From: Sphingomonas sp. CL5.1
Lineage (GTDB): Bacteria; Pseudomonadota; Alphaproteobacteria; Sphingomonadales; Sphingomonadaceae
Assembly (NCBI RefSeq): GCF_013344685.1
Contig: NZ_CP050137.1
Location: 2,845,001 to 2,909,000, forward strand
DNA: 64,000 bases
Direction of reading: 5' to 3'
Part shown: positions 8,336-16,745 of the stretch, in pieces
How positions within the stretch are numbered: position 1 is the first letter of the stretch
How the letters are laid out: each line of letters starts with the position of its first letter
The notes under the pieces: model-generated
Told to the model about the DNA's origin: nothing
The model's database searches: none
What the model saw: only the letters and a program-made list of their open reading frames with translations
Program-made: the position numbers and the translations under genes

Positions 8336-9502
8336 ATGGATTATTCGCTAAGCGGCGATCAGCAGGCGATCATCGAGGCGGCCGAGAAGATCTGCGAGAA
8401 GTTCGGCCTCGATTATTGGCTGGAGCGCGATCTGAAGGGCGGCTTCCCGGAGGAATATTTCCAGGAGGTGGCGCGCGGCGGCTGGCTCGGCATCGCCATG
8501 CCGGAGGAATATGGCGGCGCCGGGCTGGGGATCACGGAAGCGGCGCTGTTCCTGCGCACCGTGGCGGCGGGCGGCGGCGCGCTGGCGGCGGCATCGGCGA
8601 TCCACATGAACATCTTCGGCCTGCATCCCGTCGTGCTCTTCGGCACCGAGGAGCAGAAGCGCCGCATCCTGCCGCCCTTCACGCGCGGCGAGACCAAGGC
8701 ATGCTTCGCCGTCACCGAGCCGGACACCGGCCTCAACACCACCAAGCTGAAGGTTAAGGCGGAGCTGAAGGGCGACAAATATTACATCACCGGCAAGAAG
8801 GTGTTCATCTCCACCGCGCAAGTGGCTGGGCACATGCTGATCCTCGCGCGCACCACGCCGATCGAGCAGGTGAAGAAGCGCACCGAGGGCCTCAGCCTGT
8901 TCTACACCAGGCTCGATCGCGACTACGTCCAGATCCGCGAGATCGAGAAGATGGGCCGCAAGGCTGTCGACACCAACGAGCTGTTCATCGACGGCCTGCC
9001 CGTGCCGGTGGAGGACCGGATCGGCGAGGAGGGCAAGGGCCTCGAGTATATCTTCCACGGCATGAATGCCGAGCGCTGTCTGGTCGGCGCAGAGGCGGTC
9101 GGCATCGGGCAGGCGGCGATCCGGCTCGCGACGCAATATGCCAAGGACCGCATCGTGTTCGATCGCCCGATCGGCATGAACCAGGGTATCCAGCACCCGC
9201 TCGCGCAGAGCTGGGCCGAACTGGAGGCGGCGAACCATATGATCATGGCCGCCGCGAGCATGCTCGACAGGGGGCTGCCGTGCGGCACCGAGGCGAATGC
9301 CGCCAAGCTGCTCGCCTCGCAGGCCGGCATGAAGGCATGCCAGACCGCGATCCTGACGCATGGCGGCTTCGGTTACGCCAAGGAATATCATGTCGAGCGC
9401 TTCCTGCGCGAAATGTGGGTGCCGTTCATCGCGCCGGTCAGCCCGCAGCTCATCCTCAGCAACATCGCCGAGCGCAAGCTCGGCCTGCCCAAATCCTATT
9501 GA
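8336..9502 (+). CDS. Acyl-CoA dehydrogenase, module A
   Basis: FAD-dependent acyl-CoA dehydrogenase, 388 aa, normal length. Seen: PEEYGGAGLG, FAVTEPDTGLN, ITGKKVFIS, RPIGMNQGIQ and THGGFGYAKEYHVERF. The usual C-terminal IYEGTSE catalytic segment is replaced by IAPVSPQLIL. An NAER sequence puts Glu246 at the place where isovaleryl-CoA dehydrogenase carries its catalytic base, so this Glu is the likely base (inference). First gene of module A: the CitE-like gene follows after 12 bp. The ATG at 8336 has a GGAGAGGAG site. Paralogue at 46793-47965 with the same substitution and the same LPKSY end. Confidence 0.9.
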   Translation: MDYSLSGDQQAIIEAAEKICEKFGLDYWLERDLKGGFPEEYFQEVARGGWLGIAMPEEYGGAGLGITEAALFLRTVAAGGGALAAASAIHMNIFGLHPVVLFGTEEQKRRILPPFTRGETKACFAVTEPDTGLNTTKLKVKAELKGDKYYITGKKVFISTAQVAGHMLILARTTPIEQVKKRTEGLSLFYTRLDRDYVQIREIEKMGRKAVDTNELFIDGLPVPVEDRIGEEGKGLEYIFHGMNAERCLVGAEAVGIGQAAIRLATQYAKDRIVFDRPIGMNQGIQHPLAQSWAELEAANHMIMAAASMLDRGLPCGTEANAAKLLASQAGMKACQTAILTHGGFGYAKEYHVERFLREMWVPFIAPVSPQLILSNIAERKLGLPKSY

Positions 9503-9514
9503 CGGAGACTGACC

Positions 9515-10393
9515 ATGGCATTGAAGCCAACCCGTTCCTTCATGTTCGTCCCCGGCAACAAGGAGAGCATGATCGAGAAGTCGGCCAAGGCCGGCGCCGA
9601 CGCGTTGATCCTCGATCTGGAGGATAGCGTGCCCCATGCCGAAAAGGCCGCCGCGCGCGATCTGGTGGCGAGCAAGATCGACTGGCTGGTCGAGCAGGGC
9701 CAGCGCCTCTACGTGCGCATCAACCGCAGCCCGCATCTCTACGATCTCGACGACCTGCTCGCGGTAGTGAGGCCGGGCGTTGAGGGCATCTATATCTCCA
9801 AGCCGAACGGCTATGAGGATGTCGTCACCGCATCCTCGATGATCTCCGAGGCGGAATGGCGCAATGGCGTGGCGCTCGGTTCGCTCGGCCTGATCCCGCT
9901 GCTGGAGACGGCGAAGGCGTTGCAGGACGCTTATGAGATCGCATGCGTGCCGCGCGTCACCGCGATCGTCGGCGCGACCGCCAAGAACGCCGATGTGGCG
10001 CGGGCGCTCAACACGGTGTGGTCGCCGGAAGGGCGGGAAACGCTCTACCTCAAGTCGCGCATCGTCATGGCGGCGCGCGCGGCGGGCAAGCGCCCGATCG
10101 GCGGCGTGTGGCAGCAGGTCCGCGACCTCGACGGGCTGCGCGCCTCGTCACTCAACGACCGCGCGCTCGGCATGGACGGCGAACTGGCGCTGCACCCGTC
10201 GAACGTGCCGGTCATCAACGAGGTCTACAGCCCGTCGCAGGAGGACGTGGCTTATTATCGCGGCATGATCGCCGCGCTGGAGGAGGCGCAGGCGAATGGC
10301 CGCGCCTCGGTGATCTATGACGGCGAGCATATCGACATCGCCCACGTCAAGACCGCGCACGACATCATCGCGCTCGCCGAAGCATTCGATTGA
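9515..10393 (+). CDS. CitE-like HpcH/HpaI-family acyl-CoA lyase, module A
   Basis: TIM-barrel CoA-ester lyase of the HpcH/HpaI/CitE family, 292 aa, expected to cleave (or condense) a 3-hydroxy-3-carboxy-type acyl-CoA such as a malyl-CoA or citramalyl-CoA homologue. Seen: RSFMFVPGNKESM, ALILDLEDSVPHAEK with acidic metal-binding residues, LLETAKAL, and LHPSNVPVINEVYSPS near the C-terminus. The product (glyoxylate or pyruvate plus an acyl-CoA) is not determined by sequence. It sits between an acyl-CoA dehydrogenase and a MaoC hydratase with 12-bp gaps, the order expected for oxidise-hydrate-cleave. Paralogue at 43416-44306. Confidence 0.9.
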   Translation: MALKPTRSFMFVPGNKESMIEKSAKAGADALILDLEDSVPHAEKAAARDLVASKIDWLVEQGQRLYVRINRSPHLYDLDDLLAVVRPGVEGIYISKPNGYEDVVTASSMISEAEWRNGVALGSLGLIPLLETAKALQDAYEIACVPRVTAIVGATAKNADVARALNTVWSPEGRETLYLKSRIVMAARAAGKRPIGGVWQQVRDLDGLRASSLNDRALGMDGELALHPSNVPVINEVYSPSQEDVAYYRGMIAALEEAQANGRASVIYDGEHIDIAHVKTAHDIIALAEAFD

Positions 10394-10405
10394 GAGGAAA
10401 TTCCA

Positions 10406-10894
10406 ATGGCCGTGAATTATCAGGAACTGGCGACCGGCAAATATTATGAGGAGCTGGAGCCGGGCATGGTGTTCAGGCATTCGATCACCCGCACGGTGAC
10501 GGAAGCCGACAACCTCATGTTCAGCGCGCTCACTTACAATTGCGCGTGGCTGCACATGGACGACGAGTATTGCAAGACGACCATCTACGGCAAGCGCCTC
10601 GTCAACAGCCTGTTCACGCTGGCGCTGGCGTGCGGCGTGACGGCGGGAGACACGACGCTGGGCACGACGCTGGGCAACCTCGGCTTTTCGGACATCAAAT
10701 TCCCCAAGCCGGTGTTCATCGGCGACACGCTGTACGTCGAGACGGAGATCCTCGGCCGCCGCGAGTCCAGGTCCCGCCCCGACACCGGCATCGTCGAGTT
10801 CGAGACGCGCGCGCGCAACCAGCGCGACGAGTTGGTGTGCAGCCTGCGCCGCACCGGGCTGATGATGAAGAAAAGCGCGCTCCAGGCGGCGTGA
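10406..10894 (+). CDS. MaoC-like hotdog acyl-CoA hydratase, module A
   Basis: Hotdog-fold protein of 162 aa, expected to hydrate or dehydrate an enoyl-CoA. The segment TYNCAWLHMDDEY occupies the hydratase-2 active-site region: His50 is kept, but the usual Asp five residues earlier is Asn45. The second half (NLGFSDIKFPKPVF, GDTLYVETE, TGIVEF, NQRDELV) resembles mesaconyl-CoA hydratase and its relatives (family-level comparison from memory). Tight operon position after the CitE-like gene supports action on the same intermediate. Paralogue at 44335-44802 with the same Asn. Confidence 0.88.
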   Translation: MAVNYQELATGKYYEELEPGMVFRHSITRTVTEADNLMFSALTYNCAWLHMDDEYCKTTIYGKRLVNSLFTLALACGVTAGDTTLGTTLGNLGFSDIKFPKPVFIGDTLYVETEILGRRESRSRPDTGIVEFETRARNQRDELVCSLRRTGLMMKKSALQAA

Positions 10895-10916
10895 GGGGGC
10901 AGGGGCGGCGATCGTC

Positions 10917-11324
10917 ATGAGCCACGATTCCGATCGCGTCGCCGCCGTCGCGCGGGCGTGGAGCGCGGCCGCGACGCCGTGGGATGCTGACGCTCTCGCC
11001 GCGCTATACTCCACCGACGCGCTGCTGTTCGGCGGCCGCGCGGGCCATTCGGTCGGCGTGGCGGAGATAGGCGAATATTTCCGCAGCTATGATGGCGTGA
11101 TCCAGTCCGGCTCGCTCGACCTGTTCAATCAGCGGATCGCGCGGATCGGCGAGACGGCGCTGCTCGCGCAGGGCTTCTGCACCTTCGCGTTCGTGCTGGC
11201 TGGCGGGCGCGATACGCGCTCGGTCCTGCGCGCCACCTGGCTGCTTGACTGGGGCGACGGGCGGACGCTGATCCGCGCCCACCATTTCTCGCCCGTGCCC
11301 GAAGCGCCGCCGCTGGGCGATTAG
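10917..11324 (+). CDS. SnoaL/NTF2-like protein, module A
   Basis: A 135-aa SnoaL-like protein without a signal peptide. Its start resembles small NTF2-fold proteins: ARAWSAAATPWDADALAALY, then VAEIGEYF and a C-terminal WGDGRTLIRAHHFSPV. It lies 22 bp after the MaoC gene in the module A operon. It has no counterpart in module B, so it may be a helper rather than a core pathway enzyme. The reaction is unknown. Confidence 0.75.
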   Translation: MSHDSDRVAAVARAWSAAATPWDADALAALYSTDALLFGGRAGHSVGVAEIGEYFRSYDGVIQSGSLDLFNQRIARIGETALLAQGFCTFAFVLAGGRDTRSVLRATWLLDWGDGRTLIRAHHFSPVPEAPPLGD

Positions 11325-11399
11325 CTCAGCGGCGCGCCTCAGGCCGATTGCAACCGCGATGCGTCGTCGCCCGCTCGTTAGAATTCATTGGAGATGGAT

Positions 11400-12581
11400 G
11401 TGAGTGCAATCCTGGAAAGTGTGCGCATCCTCGATTTCGGCCGGTATATCGCCGGGCCGTTCTGTGCAGGGCTGCTGGCGGATATCGGCGCGGAGGTGAT
11501 CCGCATCGAGCGCCCTGGCGGTGGAGACGACCGCTACCTGATGCCGGCGACGCGCGACGGGGAAGGGGCGATGTTCCTCCAGTCGAACCGGGGCAAGAAA
11601 TCGCTGACGCTGGATATCGGCGCGCCTGCCGCGAGGCCGGTGCTGGAGCGGCTGATCGCGAGCGCCGATATCGTGATCGCCAATTTCTCGACCGGAGCGC
11701 TCAGGCATTTCGGGATGGATTACGATGCGCTCAAGGCGATCCGGCCCGATATCATCCTGACGACGGTCGGCGCGTTCGACGCGCGGAGCGACATGGCCGA
11801 GGCGGTCGGCTTCGACGGCGTGGGGCAGGCGATCAGCGGGGCGATCTACCTCACCGGCGAGCCGGACCGGCCGTATCGCTCGGCGACCTCCTATGTCGAT
11901 TATTCGACCGCCATCTCGGCCGCGTTCGGCACGCTCGCCGCGCTGATCCGCCGGATGCGCACCGGTGAAGGCGGCCTGGTGGAAGCGACGCTCGCCGGCA
12001 CCGCGCTCAATATCATGAACCCGGTGCTGATGGAGCAGGAGGCGGGCGCCAACGTTCGCGCGCCGATCGCCAACCGCAGCCCGATCGCCGGCCCGTCCGA
12101 CATGTTCCGCGCGCGCGACGGCTGGTTCGTCATGCAGGTGATCGGGCAGGGCATGTTCAGGCGCTGGACGAAGATGATCGGCCGGGCGGACCTGCTCGAC
12201 GATCCGCGCTTCGCCAACGATATCCAGCGCGGCCGCAACGGCGCGGAACTGAGCACGATCATGGCGGAATGGGCGGCTGACCGCGGCCGCGACGAGTGCC
12301 TCGCGACGATCGCCTCGTTCAACATCGGCGCCAGCCCCGTGCTTACCCCGGCCGATGTGATCGGCGGGGCGATGGGGCTGCATGACACCTATTTCCGTAA
12401 GGTGGACTATCCCGGCACGGACGGGGTGTCGCTAGCCCGTCCGCTGGCGAGCATCGGTCCCGACGCGGCGGAGATGCCAAGGCGTCCGCCGCTGCTGGGA
12501 GAGCATAGCGACGAATTGCTGGCCGGATTGGGGCTGGATCGAGCGGAAATTGCCGCGTTGCGTGGCGCGGGGGTGGTCTGA
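11400..12581 (+). CDS. Class III CoA-transferase (CaiB/BaiF), module A first copy
   Basis: Family III CoA-transferase, 393 aa from the preferred start. It moves CoA between carboxylic acids through an aspartyl-CoA intermediate. Seen: ILDFGRYIAGPFC, GAEVIRIERP, SNRGKKSLTLD, GFDGVGQA and YVDYST with the likely catalytic Asp167. A GTG at 11400 is preferred: GGAG lies 6 bp before it and it aligns with the paralogue's MAILDGIRVLDFGRY start; an ATG at 11394 is the alternative. In itaconate-type clusters such an enzyme activates the dicarboxylic acid using succinyl-CoA, so a similar role is inferred here. Paralogue at 50494-51669. Confidence 0.88.
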   Translation: MSAILESVRILDFGRYIAGPFCAGLLADIGAEVIRIERPGGGDDRYLMPATRDGEGAMFLQSNRGKKSLTLDIGAPAARPVLERLIASADIVIANFSTGALRHFGMDYDALKAIRPDIILTTVGAFDARSDMAEAVGFDGVGQAISGAIYLTGEPDRPYRSATSYVDYSTAISAAFGTLAALIRRMRTGEGGLVEATLAGTALNIMNPVLMEQEAGANVRAPIANRSPIAGPSDMFRARDGWFVMQVIGQGMFRRWTKMIGRADLLDDPRFANDIQRGRNGAELSTIMAEWAADRGRDECLATIASFNIGASPVLTPADVIGGAMGLHDTYFRKVDYPGTDGVSLARPLASIGPDAAEMPRRPPLLGEHSDELLAGLGLDRAEIAALRGAGVV

Positions 12582-12673
12582 TTTGGGGCATTTTCGCCTG
12601 TCGACGGGTGTCGTTGCGTCGCGCACGCGCTGACTGCGACGAAAGGATCGCTCAAGGTTATTCCTGAAAGCGC

Positions 12674-12690
12674 CATAGGAAAACGCTATG
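12674..12690. promoter_or_regulatory. LysR-type T-N11-A box upstream of MmgE/PrpD gene
   Basis: CATAG-N7-CTATG is a perfect 5-bp dyad containing the ATAG-N7-CTAT (T-N11-A) form typical of LysR sites. It lies 124 bp before the MmgE/PrpD start. The same ATAG-N7-CTAT form occurs at 16601-16615 next to the LysR gene. The 231-bp gap 12582-12813 otherwise shows no gene. Confidence 0.5.
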
Positions 12691-12813
12691 CCATCGATGC
12701 GCGCGTTGGAATCCAGTCGGCTGGCCGTTAGCCTGAATGACGATCAGGCTGGTGGCTTCGCCGGGGGCCGTGGCCAGGCCCATGAATCGGCAAATAGAGA
12801 GGATGGAACCACC

Positions 12814-14241
12814 ATGTCCGCCAACGCCGCCGCATCGAAGCCGGGCGCCATTGTCCGCCCCGCGCTGGAAGAAGCGATTCTCGATTTCATCGAGGGCTTT
12901 TCGATCGCCAACCTGACGGACGACGTGCGCTTCGCCGCGCGCCGGCTGATGCAGGACCAGATCGCCAACCAGGTCGCCTGTTCGCAGCTTCCCTGGTCGG
13001 TGAACACGCTCGAGTTCGCCCGCTCGCAGGCGCGGCCCGGCGTCTCGACGGTAACCGTCTATGGCGACCGGATGAGCGCGATCGATGCCGCGTTCGTCAA
13101 TGCGACGTTCGGCCACGCCTTCGAATATGACGACGCGCATCGCGAGAGCGCCAGCCATCCCGGCGCGTGCGTCGTTCCCGCCGCGCTGGCAATGGGCGAG
13201 GAAACGGGCGCCAGCGCGGACGAGACGCTGGCGGCGATGGTCGTCGGCTATGAGGTCTATACGCGCATCGGCTCGCTCGCCGCGCCGGAGTTGCTGTCGC
13301 GTGGCTATCATCCGCATTGCATGCTGGCGAATTTCGGCGCGGCGGCGATCGCGGCGCGGCTGATGAGGCTGGGCCGCGAGCAGACCGGGCACGCGCTCGC
13401 CATCGCGATGAGCCACGCTTCCGGCACCACCGAATATACGTCGGGCGGCGGCTCGATCAAACGCGTCCACTCAGGGATCGGCGCCAGCGGCGGCATCCGC
13501 GCGGCGCAGATGGCGGCGCATGGCATCACCGGGCCGGTCGCCTGTCTCACCGGCGGCAAGGGCTTCTATCGCACCTTCCTCGACATGGCGGTGGGCGACG
13601 AAGCGGCGGCGCGGTTCGGCCGCGATCGGCCGCTGGAGATCGGCAAGGCATGGTTCAAGCCATATCTCTGCTGCGGCTGTATCCATGCCTATATCGATGC
13701 CGTTGCGCCCTATGCCGGGCGCGCGACTGAGATCGAGGGCATCGACGTGCGCATCCAGCGATCGGCCAACGTGCCGGTCGGCACGAAGAACGCCAACGCC
13801 TATGCCCCGACGATGATCGAACATGTGCAATACAGCCTGCCGGTGCAGCTTGCCTTCACCCTGCTCGGCCGGGGCAACGGCTATCAGGTGCATCGCGACG
13901 CGCAGCACGATCTGCTCGACCTTTCCGATCAGGGCGAGATCCTGCGCACCGCGCGCAAGGTGCGGATGACCGAGGACCCGGAGCTGGATCTGCGCTATCC
14001 GGGCAAATTCGTCGCCGATGTGACGCTGCGCTTCGCCGACGGTTCGTCGCGGCCGGTGTTCGTCGAGGACTCGACCGGCACGATCGAAAATCCGATGAGT
14101 CAGGAACAGCTTGACGCCAAGTTCCGCGAGCTTGCGGTCGAGGTGCTGGGCATCGAAAAGGCCGAGGCGCTGCTCGACGGCATCCGCTGCTTCGGCGGGA
14201 GCGGCAAGGTCGCGGACTTCACCGCGCTGCTGGTCCGCTAA
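12814..14241 (+). CDS. MmgE/PrpD-family protein, module A first copy
   Basis: MmgE/PrpD superfamily, 475 aa, the family of 2-methylcitrate dehydratase and cis-aconitate decarboxylase (the itaconate-forming enzyme). Seen: HAFEYDDAHRESASHPGA, VVGYEVYTRIG, ANFGAAAIAARL, SHASGTTEYTSGGGSIKR and KPYLCCGCIHAYID, matching the usual family blocks. The reaction in this pathway (dehydration, decarboxylation or isomerisation of a polycarboxylic or beta-hydroxy acid) is not determined. The ATG at 12814 has a GAGAGGATGGAA site upstream; the longer frame to 12688 lacks one. A CoA-transferase follows after 20 bp. Paralogue at 51687-53075. Confidence 0.9.
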   Translation: MSANAAASKPGAIVRPALEEAILDFIEGFSIANLTDDVRFAARRLMQDQIANQVACSQLPWSVNTLEFARSQARPGVSTVTVYGDRMSAIDAAFVNATFGHAFEYDDAHRESASHPGACVVPAALAMGEETGASADETLAAMVVGYEVYTRIGSLAAPELLSRGYHPHCMLANFGAAAIAARLMRLGREQTGHALAIAMSHASGTTEYTSGGGSIKRVHSGIGASGGIRAAQMAAHGITGPVACLTGGKGFYRTFLDMAVGDEAAARFGRDRPLEIGKAWFKPYLCCGCIHAYIDAVAPYAGRATEIEGIDVRIQRSANVPVGTKNANAYAPTMIEHVQYSLPVQLAFTLLGRGNGYQVHRDAQHDLLDLSDQGEILRTARKVRMTEDPELDLRYPGKFVADVTLRFADGSSRPVFVEDSTGTIENPMSQEQLDAKFRELAVEVLGIEKAEALLDGIRCFGGSGKVADFTALLVR

Positions 14242-14261
14242 GGCGATAGGGGGCAAGGATC

Positions 14262-15491
14262 ATGCAACGACCGCTCGAGGGAATCCGCGTTCTCGATCTC
14301 ACCGTGGCGCTCGCCGGGCCTTACGGATCGCTGCTGCTGGGCGGCATGGGGGCGGAAGTGATCCGGGTGGAATCCCCCTCCGGTGGCGATATCGCGCGCA
14401 CCAACCCGCCCTATGTCGGCGACCACGGCTTTCACTTCGGCGCGCCGGAGGAAGGCGACGTTTCGCTCACGATCCTCAACCGCGCGCGCAACAAGAAAAG
14501 CGTGACGATCGACCTGAAATCGGCGGAGGGCCGCGCGCTGCTGCTCGACCTCGCGAAACATGCCGATGTGGTGATCGAGAATATGAGCGAGGGGGCGACC
14601 GGTCGCCTCGGCGTCGCTTATGACGATATCGCGGCGGTCAATCCGGCGATCGTCTATGCCTCGATCAAGGCGTTCGGGGAGCCGAGCATCTATCCGGGCA
14701 CCAAGGGCATGGATATCATCGTCCAGGCGCTGTCGGGCATCATGGACGTGACGGGCTTCGCGGACGGGCCGCCGACCCGCTTCGGCCTGCCGATCGCGGA
14801 CCTGCTCGCGCCGCTCTATGCCTGCAACGGCATCCTCGCGGCGCTGATCCAGCGCGGGCGGACCGGCAAGGGACAGCATGTCGAGGTGTCGATGCTCGAT
14901 TGCCTCGCCTCGCTGATGGCGGAGGAGCATTTCGATATCTTCAGCGGCGCCGGCTATCCGACGCGCTCGGGCAATTTCACCGACCGGCTGGTGCCCTTCG
15001 GCGTCTATGAGACCAGCGACGGGCATGTCGCGATCGTCGCGTTCAGCCCCGCCTGGATGCGCGGGCTGTTCGAGACGATGGGTCGCCCCGACATCCTCGA
15101 CGATTCGCGCTTCGCCACGCGCGGACCGCGCATGAAGCACGCGAGCGAACTGAACGCGATGATCCAGCAATGGACGCGCGGCCACCGCACCGAGGAGGTC
15201 GTGTCGCTGCTGATCGCGCGGCAGGTGCCGTGCGGCCCGGTGCGCACCGCGCTGGAGGTGCTGGGCGATCCCCGTCTGCGCGAGCGCGGCGCGGTGGTCG
15301 AGCTGGAGCATCCGCGCCACGGCAAGGTCGGCGCGACGGGCATGGGCCTGCCGATCCGCTTCTCCGCCGCGCAGGTGGGGTTCGATCGCCCCGCGGAGGA
15401 ACTGGGCGCGTCGAACGAGGCGGTATTCGGCGGGATGCTTGGCCTGGGCGCGGGGGAGATCGCCGCGCTGAAGGCGCGTGGCGCGATCTGA
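14262..15491 (+). CDS. Class III CoA-transferase, module A second copy
   Basis: Family III CoA-transferase of 409 aa. Seen: RVLDLTVALAGPYGS, GAEVIRVESP, RARNKKSVTIDLK, and RFGLPIADLLAP with the probable catalytic Asp180 followed by the usual helix. It differs clearly from the 11400 copy, so it likely uses a different acid. It is translationally close to the MmgE/PrpD gene and ends 34 bp from the convergent LysR gene. Confidence 0.9.
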   Translation: MQRPLEGIRVLDLTVALAGPYGSLLLGGMGAEVIRVESPSGGDIARTNPPYVGDHGFHFGAPEEGDVSLTILNRARNKKSVTIDLKSAEGRALLLDLAKHADVVIENMSEGATGRLGVAYDDIAAVNPAIVYASIKAFGEPSIYPGTKGMDIIVQALSGIMDVTGFADGPPTRFGLPIADLLAPLYACNGILAALIQRGRTGKGQHVEVSMLDCLASLMAEEHFDIFSGAGYPTRSGNFTDRLVPFGVYETSDGHVAIVAFSPAWMRGLFETMGRPDILDDSRFATRGPRMKHASELNAMIQQWTRGHRTEEVVSLLIARQVPCGPVRTALEVLGDPRLRERGAVVELEHPRHGKVGATGMGLPIRFSAAQVGFDRPAEELGASNEAVFGGMLGLGAGEIAALKARGAI

Positions 15492-15525
15492 TCCCGCGGT
15501 CAGGCCGGCGCCAGCGCTGTCGGCG

Positions 15526-16575
15526 TCACGTTTTCTCCCTCTCGTGTCCGGCGGCCCCGCGCCCGGCCTCGTCGATCACGGTGGCGTCGAGCTGGAAGCG
15601 CTCGATCATCTCGCGCACGATGACGGCGATGGATTGCTGCACCGCCTGGCTGGCGCGGGTGATCGGGCGCGTCCGCTTGCGCAGGAGGTAAGCGGTGCGC
15701 GTCATGGTCGGTTCGACGATCTCGATCGCGCGGACGGTGCCGGCCGCCACCTCGTCGATCACCGCCGCGTGCGGCACAATCGTATAGGCGCTCGCGCGCG
15801 TCGCCATGGTGACGATCTGCGGCAGCGAATCGATCTCGACCACCACGTTCAGCGCGATGCCGGCGGCGCGGGCGAACCGCTCGACCACCTTGCGCGCGCC
15901 GTGCGACGCGGCAGGCAGCGCCAGCGGCAGCGCGCGCAAATCGATGCCCCGGATCGTCGGCGCATCGGGATCGTCCAGATTGACATGCTCGGGCAGATTG
16001 TCCGGCGCGCTGATCAGGAACAGCTTTTCGGCCAGCAGCGGCCGGAACAGCAACTCGCGGTTGTCGCGCACCTCATAGACGCAGCCGAGGTCGATCCGGT
16101 CGTTCTCCACCCATTCGGTGATGTCGCCGGACAATCCCTCCGAGATGCGCAGCCGCACGTCGGGATATTCGCTGCGGATCGTTTCCGCGAGCGGCACGCT
16201 GAGCAGCAGGCCGAGCGACGGCGGCAACCCGATCGAGACGAGGCCGCGCGCCTCGGAGCCGGCGTGGCGGATATCGCTGATCGCCTGCGCGGCGGCATCG
16301 ACGATCCCGCGCCCGCGCTCGGCGAGCAATTGCCCCGCCTCGGTCAACGTCACCCCGCGCCCGCTGCGCACGACAAGCTGCACGCCCAGCTTGCTTTCCA
16401 GCCGCGTCAGGTTCTCCGACAGCGACGGCTGCGCCATGTGCAGCGCCGCCGCCGCCGAGGAGATCGATCCTTCCTCGGCCAGCGTCAGGAAGTAATGAAG
16501 CTGGCGGATATCCAATGCCGGTAGCTCTCTTGCCATCTGAAGCGATCGCTCACGCGCGGACTGGATGGAGGACAT
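15526..16575 (-). CDS. LysR-family transcriptional regulator (LysR1)
   Basis: LysR-type regulator of 349 aa. The winged helix region runs through LHYFLTLAEEGSISSAAAAL, AQPSLSENLTRLESKLG and RSGRGVTLTEAGQ, followed by a periplasmic-binding-protein-like effector domain. The ATG at 16575 is chosen with GGAAGGA upstream; a TTG at 16596 would be an extension. It is divergent from the acyl-CoA synthetase gene; the gap holds a T-N11-A box at 16601 that also occurs upstream of the 12814 gene. It therefore probably governs both halves of module A. P. aeruginosa itaconate clusters also carry a LysR gene, a parallel from general knowledge. Confidence 0.92.
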   Translation of the reverse strand: MSSIQSARERSLQMARELPALDIRQLHYFLTLAEEGSISSAAAALHMAQPSLSENLTRLESKLGVQLVVRSGRGVTLTEAGQLLAERGRGIVDAAAQAISDIRHAGSEARGLVSIGLPPSLGLLLSVPLAETIRSEYPDVRLRISEGLSGDITEWVENDRIDLGCVYEVRDNRELLFRPLLAEKLFLISAPDNLPEHVNLDDPDAPTIRGIDLRALPLALPAASHGARKVVERFARAAGIALNVVVEIDSLPQIVTMATRASAYTIVPHAAVIDEVAAGTVRAIEIVEPTMTRTAYLLRKRTRPITRASQAVQQSIAVIVREMIERFQLDATVIDEAGRGAAGHEREKT

Positions 16576-16600
16576 AACCGCGAAATCCTTCCCCAAGCAT

Positions 16601-16615
16601 ATAGGGAAGCCCTAT
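16601..16615. promoter_or_regulatory. LysR-type T-N11-A box in LysR1/ligase divergent region
   Basis: ATAGGG-AAG-CCCTAT is a perfect 6-bp dyad, containing ATAG-N7-CTAT. Its position 26 bp upstream of the LysR start and 130 bp before the ligase start suits autoregulation plus activation of the divergent operon. Confidence 0.55.
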
Positions 16616-16745
16616 GCCCTATCTAGGTCGATGGTCAACGCCCGGCCGCATGGCTTGCCCCGGCGCGGGGCAGGGCGGATGAATGGCGCGGCATGAGAGG
16701 ATCAGCGGCGCGCCGGTCGCGCCCGCCTGTGGGGCTTTGAGAAAC

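Noticed and set aside
16656..16673. TGCCCC/GGGGCA dyad before the ligase gene
   Set aside because: Half-sites are shorter and spacing is different from the S-site family; GC-rich dyads of this length are expected by chance here.
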